Positions 25,901 through 38,924 of a stretch of DNA of 64,000 nucleotides are shown here, one piece after another. Source of the DNA: Dasyornis broadbenti (Eukaryota > Chordata > Aves > Passeriformes > Dasyornithidae); the NCBI GenBank assembly GCA_013397935.1, contig VZRN01002950.1, positions 714,148-778,147 on the forward strand. The letters run 5' to 3'. Both the position numbers and the translations under genes were made by a program. The notes beneath the pieces are model-generated. The model ran no database searches and was not told the DNA's origin. It saw only the letters and a program-made list of their open reading frames with translations. Numbering within the stretch: the stretch's first letter is position 1; each line of letters opens with the position of its first letter.

Positions 25901-27680
25901 TTATAAACACTGATGCAAACACAAGGAAAGACAAAAGTATAGATGAGAAAACCAGATACCTCTATAAGCCAAGGTTAAGAAGGTATATATAGAACAAACG
26001 AAAACCCTTGAAAAATGTCATAATAATAACATACACTGGTACATAATACTTTTGGGATAAGGAGATGCTGTATTTCATGAAAAGAAATCTTTTAAAAGCA
26101 AAGAAATTGCTTTAATGCTGCCTGTTCCATGGTTCTGAGTGTCCCTACATCATAGTGTCTTACTTTCAGGGTCAGAAATCCTAAAGAGAGGTAGTTAAAC
26201 AAAAGAGACAGAGAGCAATTGATAAGACCTTTTTCATTTTCTTGCATCCATGCAAGACTTCCTTCTGGGAAAGCCACATCCCTACTGATGGCAACAAAAC
26301 AACAGTTAGAAATAGGTTAGGCAAACTCCAAAGGACTACAATTTGTCATTATTTAAAAAAATAAATTCAATCTTAAATACAGGTGCAATTAGAATTCCAA
26401 ACAATGGTAACCAAAACATTCAAAAACAGGTGCAGATACTTACTTTTCTTAAATGTAATCTTTATCCCTGGAATCTGAGTCCCAACTTACCTATTGCCCA
26501 TGGGCACGAAGTTCAAAAGCATTCCAGCCCTCTACACAGTGCCACCTTGCAAAATCTTCACCTTACAGAAGATTCTGGTTTTCAAGTGGTTTTGTCACCA
26601 ATACAAAAAACATTTGTGTATATCCCAAAGCAGCACTGGAGCTTTATTTTACATAGTCAGAATACTTGGAGATAATGGCCTGTAAATGTTAAGCCTAGAG
26701 GAAGGTCACAGTCTTGCATACACATGGCTCCATCAATTTACAAATGGAAGACAATTCTGCTTTTACCCCATCAAAATGCAGTACAAAGCTACTTGTATTT
26801 TCTCTCAGAGCAAGGTGATCAAAACATGGGACTGGTGGAGACAAGAATGATCAATTAGCAAGAGCAGACAGATGCATTCAGGCTTCCCTAAGTGACTCTG
26901 CACTTTCAAGCTGAGAGGAAATGTCATTCTGACCCTGCACTGAGCTAGGTGGTGGGAGGTGAAGCAACAGTTCCAACACACAGAGCACGAAAGCCAACAG
27001 CAGAACCTGAAACCCAAAATGCAGTTTGTGTCGGAAGAACGGTATACACAGCCTCAGATCTTCCTGTTGTGACATGAAAGGGCACTTAATAAACAAAAAC
27101 ATCACTAGCAAAAGGATGCAGTTTGGGCATCTCCCCTGCCAACACTTAATATAACCAACAGCAATATATCATTGCAACATTTCAGAAGCAAGCAGGGCTG
27201 CAGAAAACACAGAGTACATAGAGTAACCCAATGGAGACATGGATCTTTTTACCTTTATCTAAGGATGAGAGATTTGGGGGGGCAAACTAATTGTTTGCCC
27301 TGACTTAAATGCAGTTCACTAAACAAGCTTGCAGTTTGCGAGCCCTGAGAACCATGCTGAATGTCCTGTTAATATATAAATTTATAAACAGAAGGCTTCC
27401 CAAAAGAACCAAAAAGAATATGCCACTCAGCCTGAAGATGACTATCACAAACTTTTCTATTTTTTGTAATAGTTCCACCACAAATTACCATGTTGGTCTC
27501 CTCAGAAAAAATCCACAAATTCAACAGATATTCAGCCATATACAACCATACAAGCATTGCTTGGATCTGTAGTAACAAAGCAGAAATTACCTGTACAAAA
27601 AGACTTATTCCTACAACTCTATCATTTCTCTCCACTACAATGTAAAGTGAAACAACTCCATTCACAGCATTATCCCAGTA
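22940..27680. other. Non-coding stretch with minor simple repeats
   Basis: No recognised gene. A purine-rich GAA/AATAAA patch lies at 23098-23150 and an A/C-rich patch at 25695-25742. The stretch at 24000-24215 has a texture like a conserved non-coding element. Open frames at 26343-26675 (plus) and 26805-27111 (minus) show no known domain. Confidence 0.4.
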
Positions 27681-27980
27681 GAATCATAGAATGGCCTGGG
27701 CTGGAAGGGACCTTAGAGATCATCCAGTTCCAACTCCTTTGCTGTAGGCAGGGACACCTTTCACTAGACCAAGTTGCTCAGAGCCCCATCCAACCTGGCC
27801 CCATCCAACACTGCCAGGCATGGAGCATCTACAATTTGTCAGGGCAACCTGTTCCACTGCCTCACCACCCTCACAGTAAAGAATTTCTTCCCAACATCTA
27901 ATCTAAATCTGCCTCTTTCAGTTTGAAGCCATTCCTCCTTGTCCTGTCACTATATGTGCTTGTAAATAGTCTCTCTCCAA
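27681..27980 (-). mobile_element. CR1 LINE, truncated 3' end, reversed
   Basis: This is the complement of an avian CR1 3' end. It begins on this strand with 'gaatcatagaatggcctggg', which is the CR1 tail and the sequence before it, and continues through 'gggaccttagagatcatcc' and the degraded leucine-rich C-terminal coding region to 'cattcctccttgtcctgtc' near 27931. Only about 300 bases are present, so the copy is 5' truncated. It resembles a different CR1 subfamily from the fragment at 11.94 kb. It contributes a 114-codon plus-strand frame (27557-27901) that has no gene value. Confidence 0.92.
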
Positions 27981-27984
27981 TTAT

Positions 27985-29200
27985 TACCATCATTGATTAT
28001 CAATCATTATTACCACCAATAATAGGAAAGCAAAGCAAAGAAAGACCTGATCAACAATACAGGGGAAAAAAAATTGCTACAAACAGACTGAGTATTTCTA
28101 ATGCTATGCCAGAACCATGAACAGGTCAACTTTGGTCACAACAAAAAGAAATCTTGTCCTAAGATTTGCATCCATCAGGAAACTGCTCCCTTGTCAAACA
28201 GCCTTCACACAGTGTTGCAGAACAGCACTACAAAGAATGATCTCATTTCTGAAGCAAGAACACTCCTACTTGACGTAGCCTCCGAGGCTACCAAAAAGAG
28301 CAAATCCAGGATCAAAATTTTTGCTTCTGCACTAGTTGGCCTATAATTAATCACATTCCAATATCTGTACCAATGTCTTGTTTTAAGTTCTGTTCACTTT
28401 AATTCTGCCTTTTTCACAAATATTTCCATCATTTTCTCCTCAGTCTTTGTTTCCCTCTTAAGTACAGTAGAAAGCAAACCAAAACACTATAAATACAGCA
28501 TTAATAATACAAAAAACTTTCAGAAAAGCCCTCTATACTTTATAATAGAAAGAATTTACCAGGCCTTTCAAAGACTGAATAATACAGGGTGTTAAACCAT
28601 CTGTGAAAGGTGTGAAAATTTAAAATTGATTCACTAATGTAGCAAGACAACAAGACAACATCAGATTTCCAAGCCTTTCTGTCTTTACATATTTTGAAAT
28701 TTCATACATAAATAATTCCTATGTTTTCCCTTCACCAGGCACTGAAAGATTAGATATGATGTATTTTTATTCAAGGCATGTCCCCTTACTTATTACTTAC
28801 TACCTTACTTACTTAGGAAAGAAAAAATTAAAAGAGGAAAAACATACTCCTGCTATACATGGCCAAATTAAAAATAAAACTTGTCAGTGTTTATTGAGGG
28901 ACAAGGTATTGGGGGGCTTGGGGAGGAGGTTGAAGCACAAGACCCCCAAACTACTTCAAGATGTTACTTACAAAAACCAGGAATGCAGCAAAAAAACCCC
29001 AAAACCATTAGAACAATCCAAAAAAAAAATCGCATCAACTGCAGTGTGTGCCTCACATCACCCAGCAGTATTCTCAGTCCACAATACCTTCAGGCAAGTG
29101 AGGTGTAGAACCTCATACCATCCTTAATTACATGTTATTTACCTCCTAAAGCCTCCACATCAGCCACCAGCAACCCACAAATCTAATTTAAAATAATTTT
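27985..29200. other. Non-coding stretch with a TTAC microsatellite
   Basis: AT-rich DNA with no gene recognised. A short impure (TTAC)n repeat lies at 28785-28816. The overlapping plus-strand frames at 28756-29127 are Lys/Gln-rich because the underlying sequence is A-rich. Confidence 0.45.
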
Positions 29201-29208
29201 CAATTATT

Positions 29209-29836
29209 TCAAGTTTCCCCCATGTCCCACAGACCCAATGCCAGCCGGCTCCAGGATCCACCATTGGCCAAGGCTGATCCCATCAGCAACAGTGGGAGTT
29301 GCTCTCTGATAATAACTCTTGATCGATGTTGGAACAGTTCATGAAGAACTGCAGTCCACAGGAAGCACTCAAGCTGGAAAAGTTTGTGGAAGCCTGTTGG
29401 CTGGGGGAGGGGCTCCATGATGGAGCAGGGGGAGAGTGTGAGGAGTGGTCCCACTGAGGAGGAAGAAGCGACAGAAACAACCTGTGATGAACTGATCACA
29501 ACCCCTATTCCCTGTCTTGCTGAGCTACTGGAGGGAAGGAGATAGAGAATTCAAAAGCCAAACCCAGGGAGAAGGGAGGGGTGGGGGAAAGGTGTTTTTA
29601 AGATTTGTTTTTATTTTCCAATTACCCTACTCGGATTTGAATGGCAATAAATGAAATCAATTTTCCCCAAGTCAAGTCTATTTTACCCATGACAATAATG
29701 GGTGAGTGATCTCTCCCTGTCCATATCTCAATCCACGAGCCTTTCATTATATTTTCTCTCCACTGACCAGCCGAGGAAAAGGAAAGAGAGCAGCTTTGGT
29801 GGGCACCTGGCATCCAGTCAGAATCAACCCATCACA
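29209..29836 (+). mobile_element. Endogenous-retrovirus LTR-type repeat, avian, internally deleted
   Basis: The stretch resembles a repeat common in bird genomes, passerines included, that I associate with endogenous retrovirus LTRs. Recognisable parts in order are a 'ggccaaggctgatcccatc' segment (29268), a cassette on 'gttcatgaagaactgcagtc' (29337), 'gaggaggaagaagcgacag' (29457), a polyadenylation-type AATAAA at 29646-29651, 'ggtgagtgatctctccctg' (29701) and the end 'gctttggtgggcacctggc' (29793) running to '..cccatcaca'. The cassette region, which I recall as several repeats long, is reduced to about one unit here. No gag, pol or env frame is present, so it is a solo or partial LTR. The strand is set by the AATAAA. 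The family name and exact edges are uncertain. Confidence 0.65.
29646..29651 (+). terminator. Polyadenylation signal AATAAA inside the LTR-type repeat
   Basis: A canonical AATAAA stands about 185 bases before the 3' edge of the repeat, where an LTR would be expected to direct retroviral RNA 3' end formation. Whether it is still used is unknown. Confidence 0.4.
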
Positions 29837-29839
29837 TAG

Positions 29840-32800
29840 CACATTTGAAAATTGGGAAATATTCAAATCTGATCTGCTACCTTAATTTATTTTAGAGAAA
29901 AGCAGCATGTTACAACAGTTACAGCATGTTACTGACCTGCTTGCCAGTAACACTGCAGTACTATTTCTTTCTTAAGGAGAAAGGAAAAAAGCTGCATTTG
30001 AAATAAATGGGTACTTCATGTAGATACTAACAGATATCTAACAGACAGATTAGATAATGTACCTTTAATAGCTTACAGTTACGGTGGTGAAATATACCAC
30101 AAAGGGATAAAGAATTTTTAGGAGGATTAAAATATTCCCAAAATTACATACAGCAAGAGTTATCTGAAATAATACAGCAGATTATTCTTGACTAAATACC
30201 ATAAATACTTCCCTGCTATTTGGATAAACAGCTCTAGGGGTACTTTTCAAAACAATGATATTAATAGTCTGTTTTGAATATTTAGAATTTCAAAATAGGA
30301 ATATTTTAAAGAGAGTGAAATACAACTTCTGTGGTTATTCTCCAGCATTGTTTCAGGGATTGCTTTTAAAGAACTCAGTATTTACTGTGAATCATTTAAT
30401 AAATACCAGTAAATCTCATTTCTCCTGGTTAGACATCAAAGTTCCTATGCCATACACTACAGACCTCAGAGTCTCAATGGCTTTCCACAGTCACCTGTAA
30501 CTGCTGTAGGCAAGCTTTTACACCTAGGAATGCAACTGCTAAATCCTTCTATAGAAAAATCAAAGGTTTTCCTCCATTTGCAATAAATTAAAAAAAAACG
30601 CAAAACGATACATAAATAGAACATCAAAATAATCCTCCTGCAATCTTCTAAACACAACACTACATATTATATTACACTTCCCATTCCCATCCTTCACAAA
30701 AATTATTCTAGTAATAAAGTATAAAGTAATAAATTATTCTAGTAAAATTACAGAGAATATCTAACTCCTGGACATTTAGTTTTGATGGCAAGGCTTCACT
30801 AAAGAGAAATAAAAACCTGAACAAAAGAGAAGAACACAGCCAAATCTTCCAGAACAGTACTAGGTCACAGAAAAGTCAGCTTTATTTGTGTGAAATGCAA
30901 TTACCAGAAACTCACATGAAACCAGTTGTACTGGATAAATGCATCAGTTTTCAATTTAGTCACCGAAGTCTGTGTGACCAACAGAAATCTTTCTTAGCAT
31001 ATGAATAGGAAACCACAGCCAGGACTCTGGTATTCACGTTTTGCTGAAGGAATGCACAGATCAGAACAGGACATGGATTCAGGCAGTGGAGGATTTATTC
31101 CTACAGTTACTCTGTGTGATGGGGGTCAGACAGAGATAGACTTACATTTGCAGGTAAACTGGTGCAACAGGAACAGACCACCAAACTGAATCAGTTAATG
31201 TCAAGGCCCTGATGTCTACACCATACAGACAATTAAGTCATTTTATTTCACTGTAGGTTAGTCAGTACTCAAAACCAACATCACCAATACATAAATAGTT
31301 TGCAGCTCTCTGCAGGATCAGTCACTGGTTCAGAGCCTCTAAGACCCTATTAAGAGTTGTAAAATGGTCTTAAGTAATACCTCATTTATGCCTCAGTATC
31401 TTCACATTACTGAAGGAAAAGTGCTCATCATTCCTGTGGTCACATGCGCATGGTTACATTTAATATTGTTCTAGTCTTTAATATCTTCCAGTCATGGTTA
31501 AGTGGTGGGTAGGAACAAATGCAAACATTTGCAGTATGATCATAACTTTTTAAACATGTACACCCTCAGGAAAAATCAACATGTACATGTTCAGACCACT
31601 TACATACAAGAATTACATCAAAAGGTTGGCTGGCTTTCTACTTCAGAGAAAACCTTCAGTACGAAAAAGCTTTTGCATCTTCTGCATATACATAAATCCA
31701 AGAAATTGCTCCCAAACAAAATCTCCATGCCAGGCAAAGTTTACAGTTACAGAGGCTGATCTTATAACTGTGGGCTTTCAACAAACTAATGGGAGTGATG
31801 CCCAATTTCACAGAGCAGTCATGGGGAAATGTGAGAAATTTCACAGGTTTATTCTGGAAACGAGGAGCAAAGGGACAGAGGTTTGGTGGGCTACTCATAC
31901 ACATACTGCTGATTTTTTTTCTACAGTTGTTTTAAGATGCACCTGAAGAGAGTACAGAGTAAAATAACTTTTACAGGTTACAGAAAGCATGTAGCACCTA
32001 GGTGACTTCTTTGGGGATATTATAATTGTCAAACTAAATTAAGCCAGTGGTCCAGTTTGACAACAGTCAGTCTACCAATCAGAACAAGGAGCTAGAAACA
32101 CATATTCACTGTACTGTTCTCAATCTTCCTGTATTTGACTTTGTCCTGTCACCCATTATTTCTGCATTTGATCACATTCCATCTCTTCTGTACATGCTAG
32201 CAACATAAATCTTGTCTCTTGGAGACTTCAAGGATGCAACAGATGAAAGTGGTGTAAGTGTATTTCATTGGAGGACAGAGAGCTATGGTTTTATCAAAGT
32301 AGAGAGCTTTTGCAAAACTTCCACAGAATTGTTACATTGGATTTGTATAATCTCCTTTATGAATCTGTACACAGCCACATATGCAACTGAAAAGAATTTC
32401 TTTAGTGTTTTATTCTGGGTTATGGCAACTGCAGTTTGCCAGAGAATAGGTATCAGCTGCTCTGTAAAGCTTACCCTGGAACAGAGCAATAGAGATTTGT
32501 CCTATCTGCCCTGTTAATTATTGGGGCAGAGTAAAGATCCTGTGTAAACACAATGAAGCACTGGAACACATCTCTGTAGCCTGTGTGGTGGGGAGAGACA
32601 ACATTGCTTTTCATCAGCAAGAATGTAAGTAAAATTCACTCTCCTCAAACACAGTAGAAACTCCTGAGACTGAAGGACAAGAAGGCTCTAACAAATGAGG
32701 ACATTTCTTGGGTGAAAAGCAAGCTTTCAGCTTGAAGGCAATTCCCCAACCCACCATCACAAATGTCACAAAGTTGACTGCTTTGCCTGATTCCAGTGGA

Positions 32801-35530
32801 AACTTCCACCCCTGTGACCACAATCATCCCTTGGACATACTGCACTATGTTGTCAGTATTCCATACTAAGGGAAGTGGTAACTGGTTTGGTAGGGCTTTT
32901 TTATCTTGTTCAGCATTTTTTCTTTGTATTTTCTTTTTTTTTTTTTTTTTGAAGATGAACAAGCCCAACCACCACAGGGAGCATTTGCAGTGAAGATGCC
33001 AGGAAATAGATTTCATATTCCATATATTCCCTGCCAAAATATATTTGCATACTATGCCTTCCACAGCTGACTTGGAACTGCAAAGATCTGTTTTCTTTGG
33101 CCCTCCAAAGTTTGATTTCTACTTCCCATATGAAAGCTCAACAGGAAGCCAAGCTCCTTGTTACAGTTCCCGTAGACACTGGCAAACCTGCCCACCAAAA
33201 CCTACCATCAGTGGCACACTCTTACAAGCCGCCAGGTACAACACTAAAAACTGATATCTAGAAGATCTTAATGGATAATTTCTTTTTCCTAATTAAAGAA
33301 CTATAGTGGGAGGGTTTTAAATGTTTTTTTTTCTGCAGCCATCCAAGAACAGAAATTGCAGTCACTGAGTCTCAAAGGATAAGTCAGAATACTTAAGTGG
33401 GGAGACAATTTTTGCAAACTCACCACACTCATCTCCAAGTAGACAAGCTATCCCTATATTTCCTTGGGAGTGTCCAGAGGATAAATACATGTTTGAACAC
33501 AGAAAGTGTCACAGCCAAGAACAACTGCTGATCTTCCTTCATCAAAAATCATGAATTACATTTGGGTGCTGTCCAACAGGCGTAACTCCCAACCTTCAGT
33601 AAGCAGAATGGAGCTCGTATACACCATTTCTTACTGTGCTGCAAATAGGGAGCATTCCTAAATAATCCCAACATCTTTTTTAAGGACATCATTCTTCTTA
33701 GATTCAACATGATGCAATCAGATGAACTATTCAGTTACTACCTTGGAAAACTCTGCTGCATGTTTGCTGAGACGGATCAGATGTTATACTGGATCACATC
33801 AAACTGCCAGTGTCTACCTGCTGTTGGTGTAGTTACACGGGCAGCACAACTAAATAAACCTGTTCTCCCACAGGTATTCAGTTCATACCGCATTCTTTGG
33901 AATCTGAAAGGGGCAAGCTCACATCAGACTTTTCTGTAGTTCAGTCATGTGAAGCATCTCTCTTGTACAGATTCTTTGGTACCTAGAAAAAACTGAGCTT
34001 CCACTATAGTATTTTCCTTAGATGTGGAAACTGGAGCACTAACCTGGTTTCTTTCCCCTGACCAAGAGCCTGTTTTCAACAAGCTTTAAGAAATTCAGTA
34101 TTTTTGACACTACCACCTCTCTGTCCTTTGTACAAGTTGCCAACATGTTTATAGTTAAAGGCACACAGAAAGCTATATTTCTTATACCGAATCACAGGAA
34201 AGTATTTCAGACATTCTGGACCATGTATTGATCCTGGACCAAGTGCTACAACTACACCAGCTGACAAATAGATTGCAAATGACAGGAACATGATTACAGA
34301 AAGGGAAATTTAACAACCCACAAAATTTTACTAAGAAAAGGCAGCTGAAGTGCAATTTATACTAGTAGCAACACACATTTCTCAGGTGTCAATATCATTA
34401 CAAGTTTTTGCTTACATGCCACTAGGAGACAACAAATAAATTTTTATTAGAGGCACAATCACCTTGTTTCAGCAGCCCAAGAGATTAATTTGATCCCACA
34501 CTGTAACACAGCTCATGCTTAGGTGACAGCAATAATATGCAGCTATTCCATTCAATGGCAAGTAACACCCATGTCCTTACAGTGAGGTGCAAATCTTCAG
34601 CACCGACATGCCAAAATGTTACATTGACAGATAGAGTCTCTCAAATGCCACTGCATAGAGTAAACAACATAAACTGAATGCTATGCTATCAACGGAGCAG
34701 TCCGAAATGGGCTGTGTAATTAAGCAGAGCACAAGTGCACTAACACTAAATGTATTCCTGGACTGTTCCTTTCCAATACTGACATATTCCATTTATTAAT
34801 GACAGGGCAAAGTAATCCTCCTGCTCTGTAAAAACATGAAGCTGGCTAACTTTCGTGATTTTTAAAATATCTAAGAAAGCAGTGGCTCTGTAAAACACAG
34901 GCTGGCCCCACTTGACACCTACTGGCTAGGCAGTAACTAAGGGCCAATTCAAGTTCTCCACACCCTGCCAAATATTCAAGCATCACCCTATTGGCCTCTG
35001 TTTCTCCAGATACCTATAGACATAAAAATAGATAGGGGGTTGGGTTTGGTGTTTCATGTTGTTAGGTTTTTTACTAATCTCCATACACTCTGCTAGGAGC
35101 TGAAATAAAAACTCTTATGGTAGTGCTCTACATCTCAAAGCTGTTCCGGGAACTCTGGACTAACATCTGCACTAACTGCCATAAAAATGACTTGCAGAAT
35201 TCTGCCCTCCATTTCTCTGGCTCTCAGCAACCTTACATCCTCAATAATAGAGGAAAGAAGCTTTTTACACACAGAGAAATCTTCTGAATGACCTAAAATT
35301 GAAGAAAACCTGCTTTCTTCTGGCAGACAAAGGTAGCAGTGCACTGCTCAGTCAAAGGTGTGACTTGCATCATGAATAGTGGAAGGTGCAAACCAAAAGT
35401 CAGAAAGGATTAATTTTCCTCCATCCACATTATTATTTGTGTTATGATACTATAAAAGCTTCAGCCAAGATCAAGTTCTCTTTCCTCTAGTCACTAAGAA
35501 AACAGAAGAGGAAGAGAAAGGAAGCTTCAT
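29840..35530. other. Non-coding stretch, mostly unique
   Basis: No gene is recognised. A phrase around 31130-31170, including 'catttgcaggtaaactgg', resembles an old amniote repeat and also creates a good-looking splice donor (CAG followed by gtaaac). A poly-T run of 17 bases lies at 32934-32950. The stretch 34330-34815 has a texture like a conserved non-coding element. A G/T-rich patch lies at 35033-35070. Open frames at 31581-31946, 32212-32517 and 32645-33064 show no known domain. Confidence 0.4.
34330..34815. promoter_or_regulatory. Candidate conserved non-coding element
   Basis: Repeat-free stretch with a MEIS-like core ('ttgacagatag' near 34624), several TAAT cores, including 'gtgtaattaagcagagcac' near 34715, and balanced composition. 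This resembles deeply conserved vertebrate enhancers by eye only. No alignment was possible. Confidence 0.18.
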
Positions 35531-35535
35531 TTACT

Positions 35536-35638
35536 TTCATTTTACCGAGTGGAAGCTGAGACACACAGAATGATGGACAAGCCCAGGCAAACACAGCTTG
35601 TGGAAGAGACAGAAACCTGACTGCAGATCTCCTGAGAG
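35536..35638 (-). repeat. MIR-like ancient SINE, reversed
   Basis: On this strand the sequence follows the reverse complement of the MIR core: 'attttaccgagtggaagctg' (an eroded 'gaaactgaggcacag' region), then 'agacacacagaatgatgga', 'caagcccaggcaaacacag' and 'ctgcagatctcctgag'. The order agrees with MIR. Divergence is high, so the element is old. Confidence 0.6.
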
Positions 35639-36494
35639 AATCTAAAGAAAGGCTGTCTTTCCCACCTCATTTTGCAGTGGGGAGGGGAAAGAATTTTGAA
35701 AAAGCAAGAACCACTTTTGTCAGATAGGCAACAGATATCACTTGCACACCAGAAAGAAATTATTTCTTTGGTTGCCATCGATATTGTATTCAGGTAAAAA
35801 GTTAAAAGACTTCTTTTGTTTTGTGTGGTTACTTTTAGCTTATTGGGCAGTTCTTGGGAGATGCAGGGAACAAGTAAGGAGGAGAACAAAAAGTAAATCC
35901 ATATCAGTTCACAAAATGGAGAATTCAGTCCTTCGTGAACAGGGATTGAAAACAGACACTTTTTTCGTGTCCCAATCTATCTCTGCTTCTGCAAAGCTGA
36001 GCAACTGCAGTTCAGACAGAACTATAATTTTCTTAAGTGCAATGTTCAAGAAAGCTTTAATTGCAAATAAAGTTCAAATAAAATGATAGAGAGAGATAAA
36101 TGCATTAGGGGAAGAAAAATAAGCAACAAGATACATCCATTTCCTACCACTTCCTGTACAACCGTAACTGAGATCTCAATCAATGAGACCGCACAAAGGG
36201 CACCAGCTTTAAGCAATGCAGCTGCTTTCTGAGAAGCTCACTGAGAATGGGCTTTGTTTTGTCTGCACAGCTGGAACAAATACATGAAATGCTCAGATGA
36301 TTACCTGTCCTCTTTCCCTTCCCATGTGGATATTCTCCAACATCAGATGATTTTTGAAACATAAAAATCTGTAACCATGAAATGTGGCTACAACGCCACA
36401 AAAGAACCAGTCATCAGTGACAAAATCCAAACACTTTCAATAGGCTTTACATTATATCTCCAAATAAGACTCTTAATTCCATCAACAATTTCTG

Positions 36495-36650
36495 TATGCC
36501 TTTCAGTAACTCAATCTGTCCAATTCAGTTTTCTCAGTTGCACAATATGAATAATTATATGCACTTTATCTGAGTGGTATTATGAAACTAACATTCCTAA
36601 AGCACTTTGAGATCCCTGCTATAGAAACATACCTGGTGTATTATTAATTT
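36495..36650 (+). repeat. MIR-like ancient SINE (3' half)
   Basis: The sequence passes through degraded 'ctcagttgcacaatatgaat', a 'tggtattatgaaactaac' segment, the highly characteristic 'aaagcactttgagatccct' (36599-36617), and ends in 'ggtgtattattaat'. This succession matches the 3' half and tail of amniote MIR elements in the sense direction. Confidence 0.65.
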
Positions 36651-36654
36651 TGAT

Positions 36655-38920
36655 TAAGAAACTGAAAATGTAATGACTAAGTATTCATGCACAAAGCAGG
36701 AAATCCTTATCTGAACTTGGGAACAATAAAGAAAGAAATAAATCTCATATACACTTGTCTTCATGTAAGATATATGTGATCCATATATGGTACATTAAAG
36801 TGGTACATTAAAGTGTGAGCCTGTAGCAGTAAACTAAATCCAGTAAACTACTGTCCTTACGCTACTTGCAGAACATTAAAGCTTTAGCAACCTGCCTTTT
36901 GCTCAAAAAACCCCTGCCAGACACCTACTACATCTCACTCCTTTGCTTTTTAATCAAAGTGGCCATCACTAAGAACTGTTTTTAGTTCCAATTACAGTTG
37001 ACATTTCTCTACAGAAAATTGATCACTCTAAAACAGGGTTATTCCTCTCATTTCAGTACATGGATGAACCCAAGAAAGCAGTTGTCAATGCTCAGAACTC
37101 CTTGTGCTGTGCTGAAGATCTGAAAATAAAAACATCTCCATTGCCACTAATAGCTGCCAGTTTATTCACAGGATGAAAAGTCTCAGATTATAACAGCATG
37201 GATACAGTGACATTCAAATGTATTTGGCAGCAAACTCAAAGAGCAAGAGAAGCAAAGAGGAAAAACAAAGACATGATTCAAAGTGTATTCTGTCATTTTT
37301 AGAAGTACTGGGCACCTCTGTTCTGATGATTGCAGAGCAGTTTTCAATTCTGACTTTAGCAATCCAACATATGGGTAAAATAGATGAGTACAACTTTCTC
37401 ATACATATAGAAAATTGATGCTCATACACATCAAGCACAATTTTCAAGGTCTATTATTTTAATTTATTTAATTCTATGTCCAAGTACTCCAAAGACAATC
37501 AAATTGGATGCTAATGGAATATGATATGAACTTCTCTGCCTGAAGTTATTAGAACGTTAAAGTAACTTCAAAGCAGAGAGAAGAATAAAACACTGAGTTT
37601 AACTTTCTGAATCTTTATTCCAATTGTTATCTTCACGGCTTCCTTGACATGGAAGCTGAAGTCCCAGCTAGACTGTGAACATTGGAATGGCTAAACAGGC
37701 AACAAACTTAAGTGGTTAAATGCAGCTTTGTATTATGGTACCTCCCTACCAGCTCAAATAGAGCAGATAACAATGAAAAAGTATCCACACCAAACTAGTA
37801 ATCATCCAAAAGTGAAAAATAAGAATGCTCTTAACAAAGCCAGCAAAAAAGATGCCACTTAATTCCGTAAGAACAGAAAATTACCAAATAATTACACAAT
37901 TTATGTTCACCATATTGGTTTAGATATTTTTGGCTAACCTTCCCTGGCTTGAAACCAGTTTCTTTTCTCCCAGTTCCAAAACTGTGTATTTTAATACCCT
38001 TTAGACATAGATCCTTTGTTTTAAAAAAGTAAACCCAGCAGACTTGCAAAATGACCTGGCAATGCCAGATCCCAGAAGTGACAGGCTCACGTTGACAATT
38101 AGAATTTTTTGATAAATAGGATTCTGTTCCAATTTTCATGGCTAAATATGGATTTGAGAGCCCAAGATGCCACACACAGTAGAAGAGCTAGCTACTATTA
38201 TTACATATACAAGGAAATCTCCAGCCTTCTCCCTGGTATCTGTGTCCTGGTATTATGTAAGCATAGTACATCCAGACCCTAAATGGCGTTTATTATACAG
38301 CTACTACTGAACCTCACACCTCACTTTTACCTGTTATATAGTAATTACAGAATTTAAATTAGAAATGAAAAAGTAGTTCTTGACAGGCTTTCGTATTCAC
38401 AATTAAAAGAAAATTCCCAATGCAGTAATTTTAAAAATAAAGAAAACTTCACACAATTTAATATTTTTTTCTTCCCTTTATTTGCAGGTAACTTTTAAGG
38501 TCATGTGTTGAAAACCTGCATCTAATCGAAATGGACTTTTCCCTAAGTTTTTATGAGCCCTGACAATGGGATAAAAGTTTTGTAGAAAGACAGGGTCATA
38601 AATTATCTGATCTGTGAGGCTGACCACAAAAATTACTGGCATTCCTGGTTCAGCCATTATAATCAGCATAAAAATCAAAAAGCCAGCCTTCAATACATTG
38701 CAGTTATATGTGTTCTACTACTCTCAAACAGTGGAAGGGGCTTCTGCAAAGCTAGAGAAGCAACAGTAATTAGTAGAATGCTTTTTTTGGTTCACTAATT
38801 AAAATAACAGTGTTCTAAAAGATGGTGTCCCATATGGAACTGCAAAAGGTTTTCCAAGCAGTGAATAGAAAACTGGCATTACCACACTCAGCATCTTTCC
38901 AGAAAGAGTTTAAACGTTTC
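36655..38920. other. Non-coding stretch with a small tandem repeat
   Basis: No gene is recognised. Two perfect copies of a 13-base unit, 'ggtacattaaagt', lie side by side at 36789-36814. Otherwise the sequence looks unique and AT-rich. Confidence 0.45.
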
Positions 38921-38924
38921 TGGT

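Noticed and set aside
27557..27901. A 114-codon frame as a gene
   Set aside because: It lies largely across a reversed CR1 3' end.
29209..29499. A serine/leucine-rich minus-strand frame of 96 codons
   Set aside because: It is antisense to the LTR-type repeat.
31001..31189. A 62-codon frame containing a CAG-gtaaac donor as a coding exon
   Set aside because: The donor-bearing phrase resembles an ancient interspersed repeat, and no acceptor keeps the frame open.
35542..35889. A 115-codon minus-strand frame as a gene
   Set aside because: Its 3' third is a reversed MIR-like element and the rest has no known domain.
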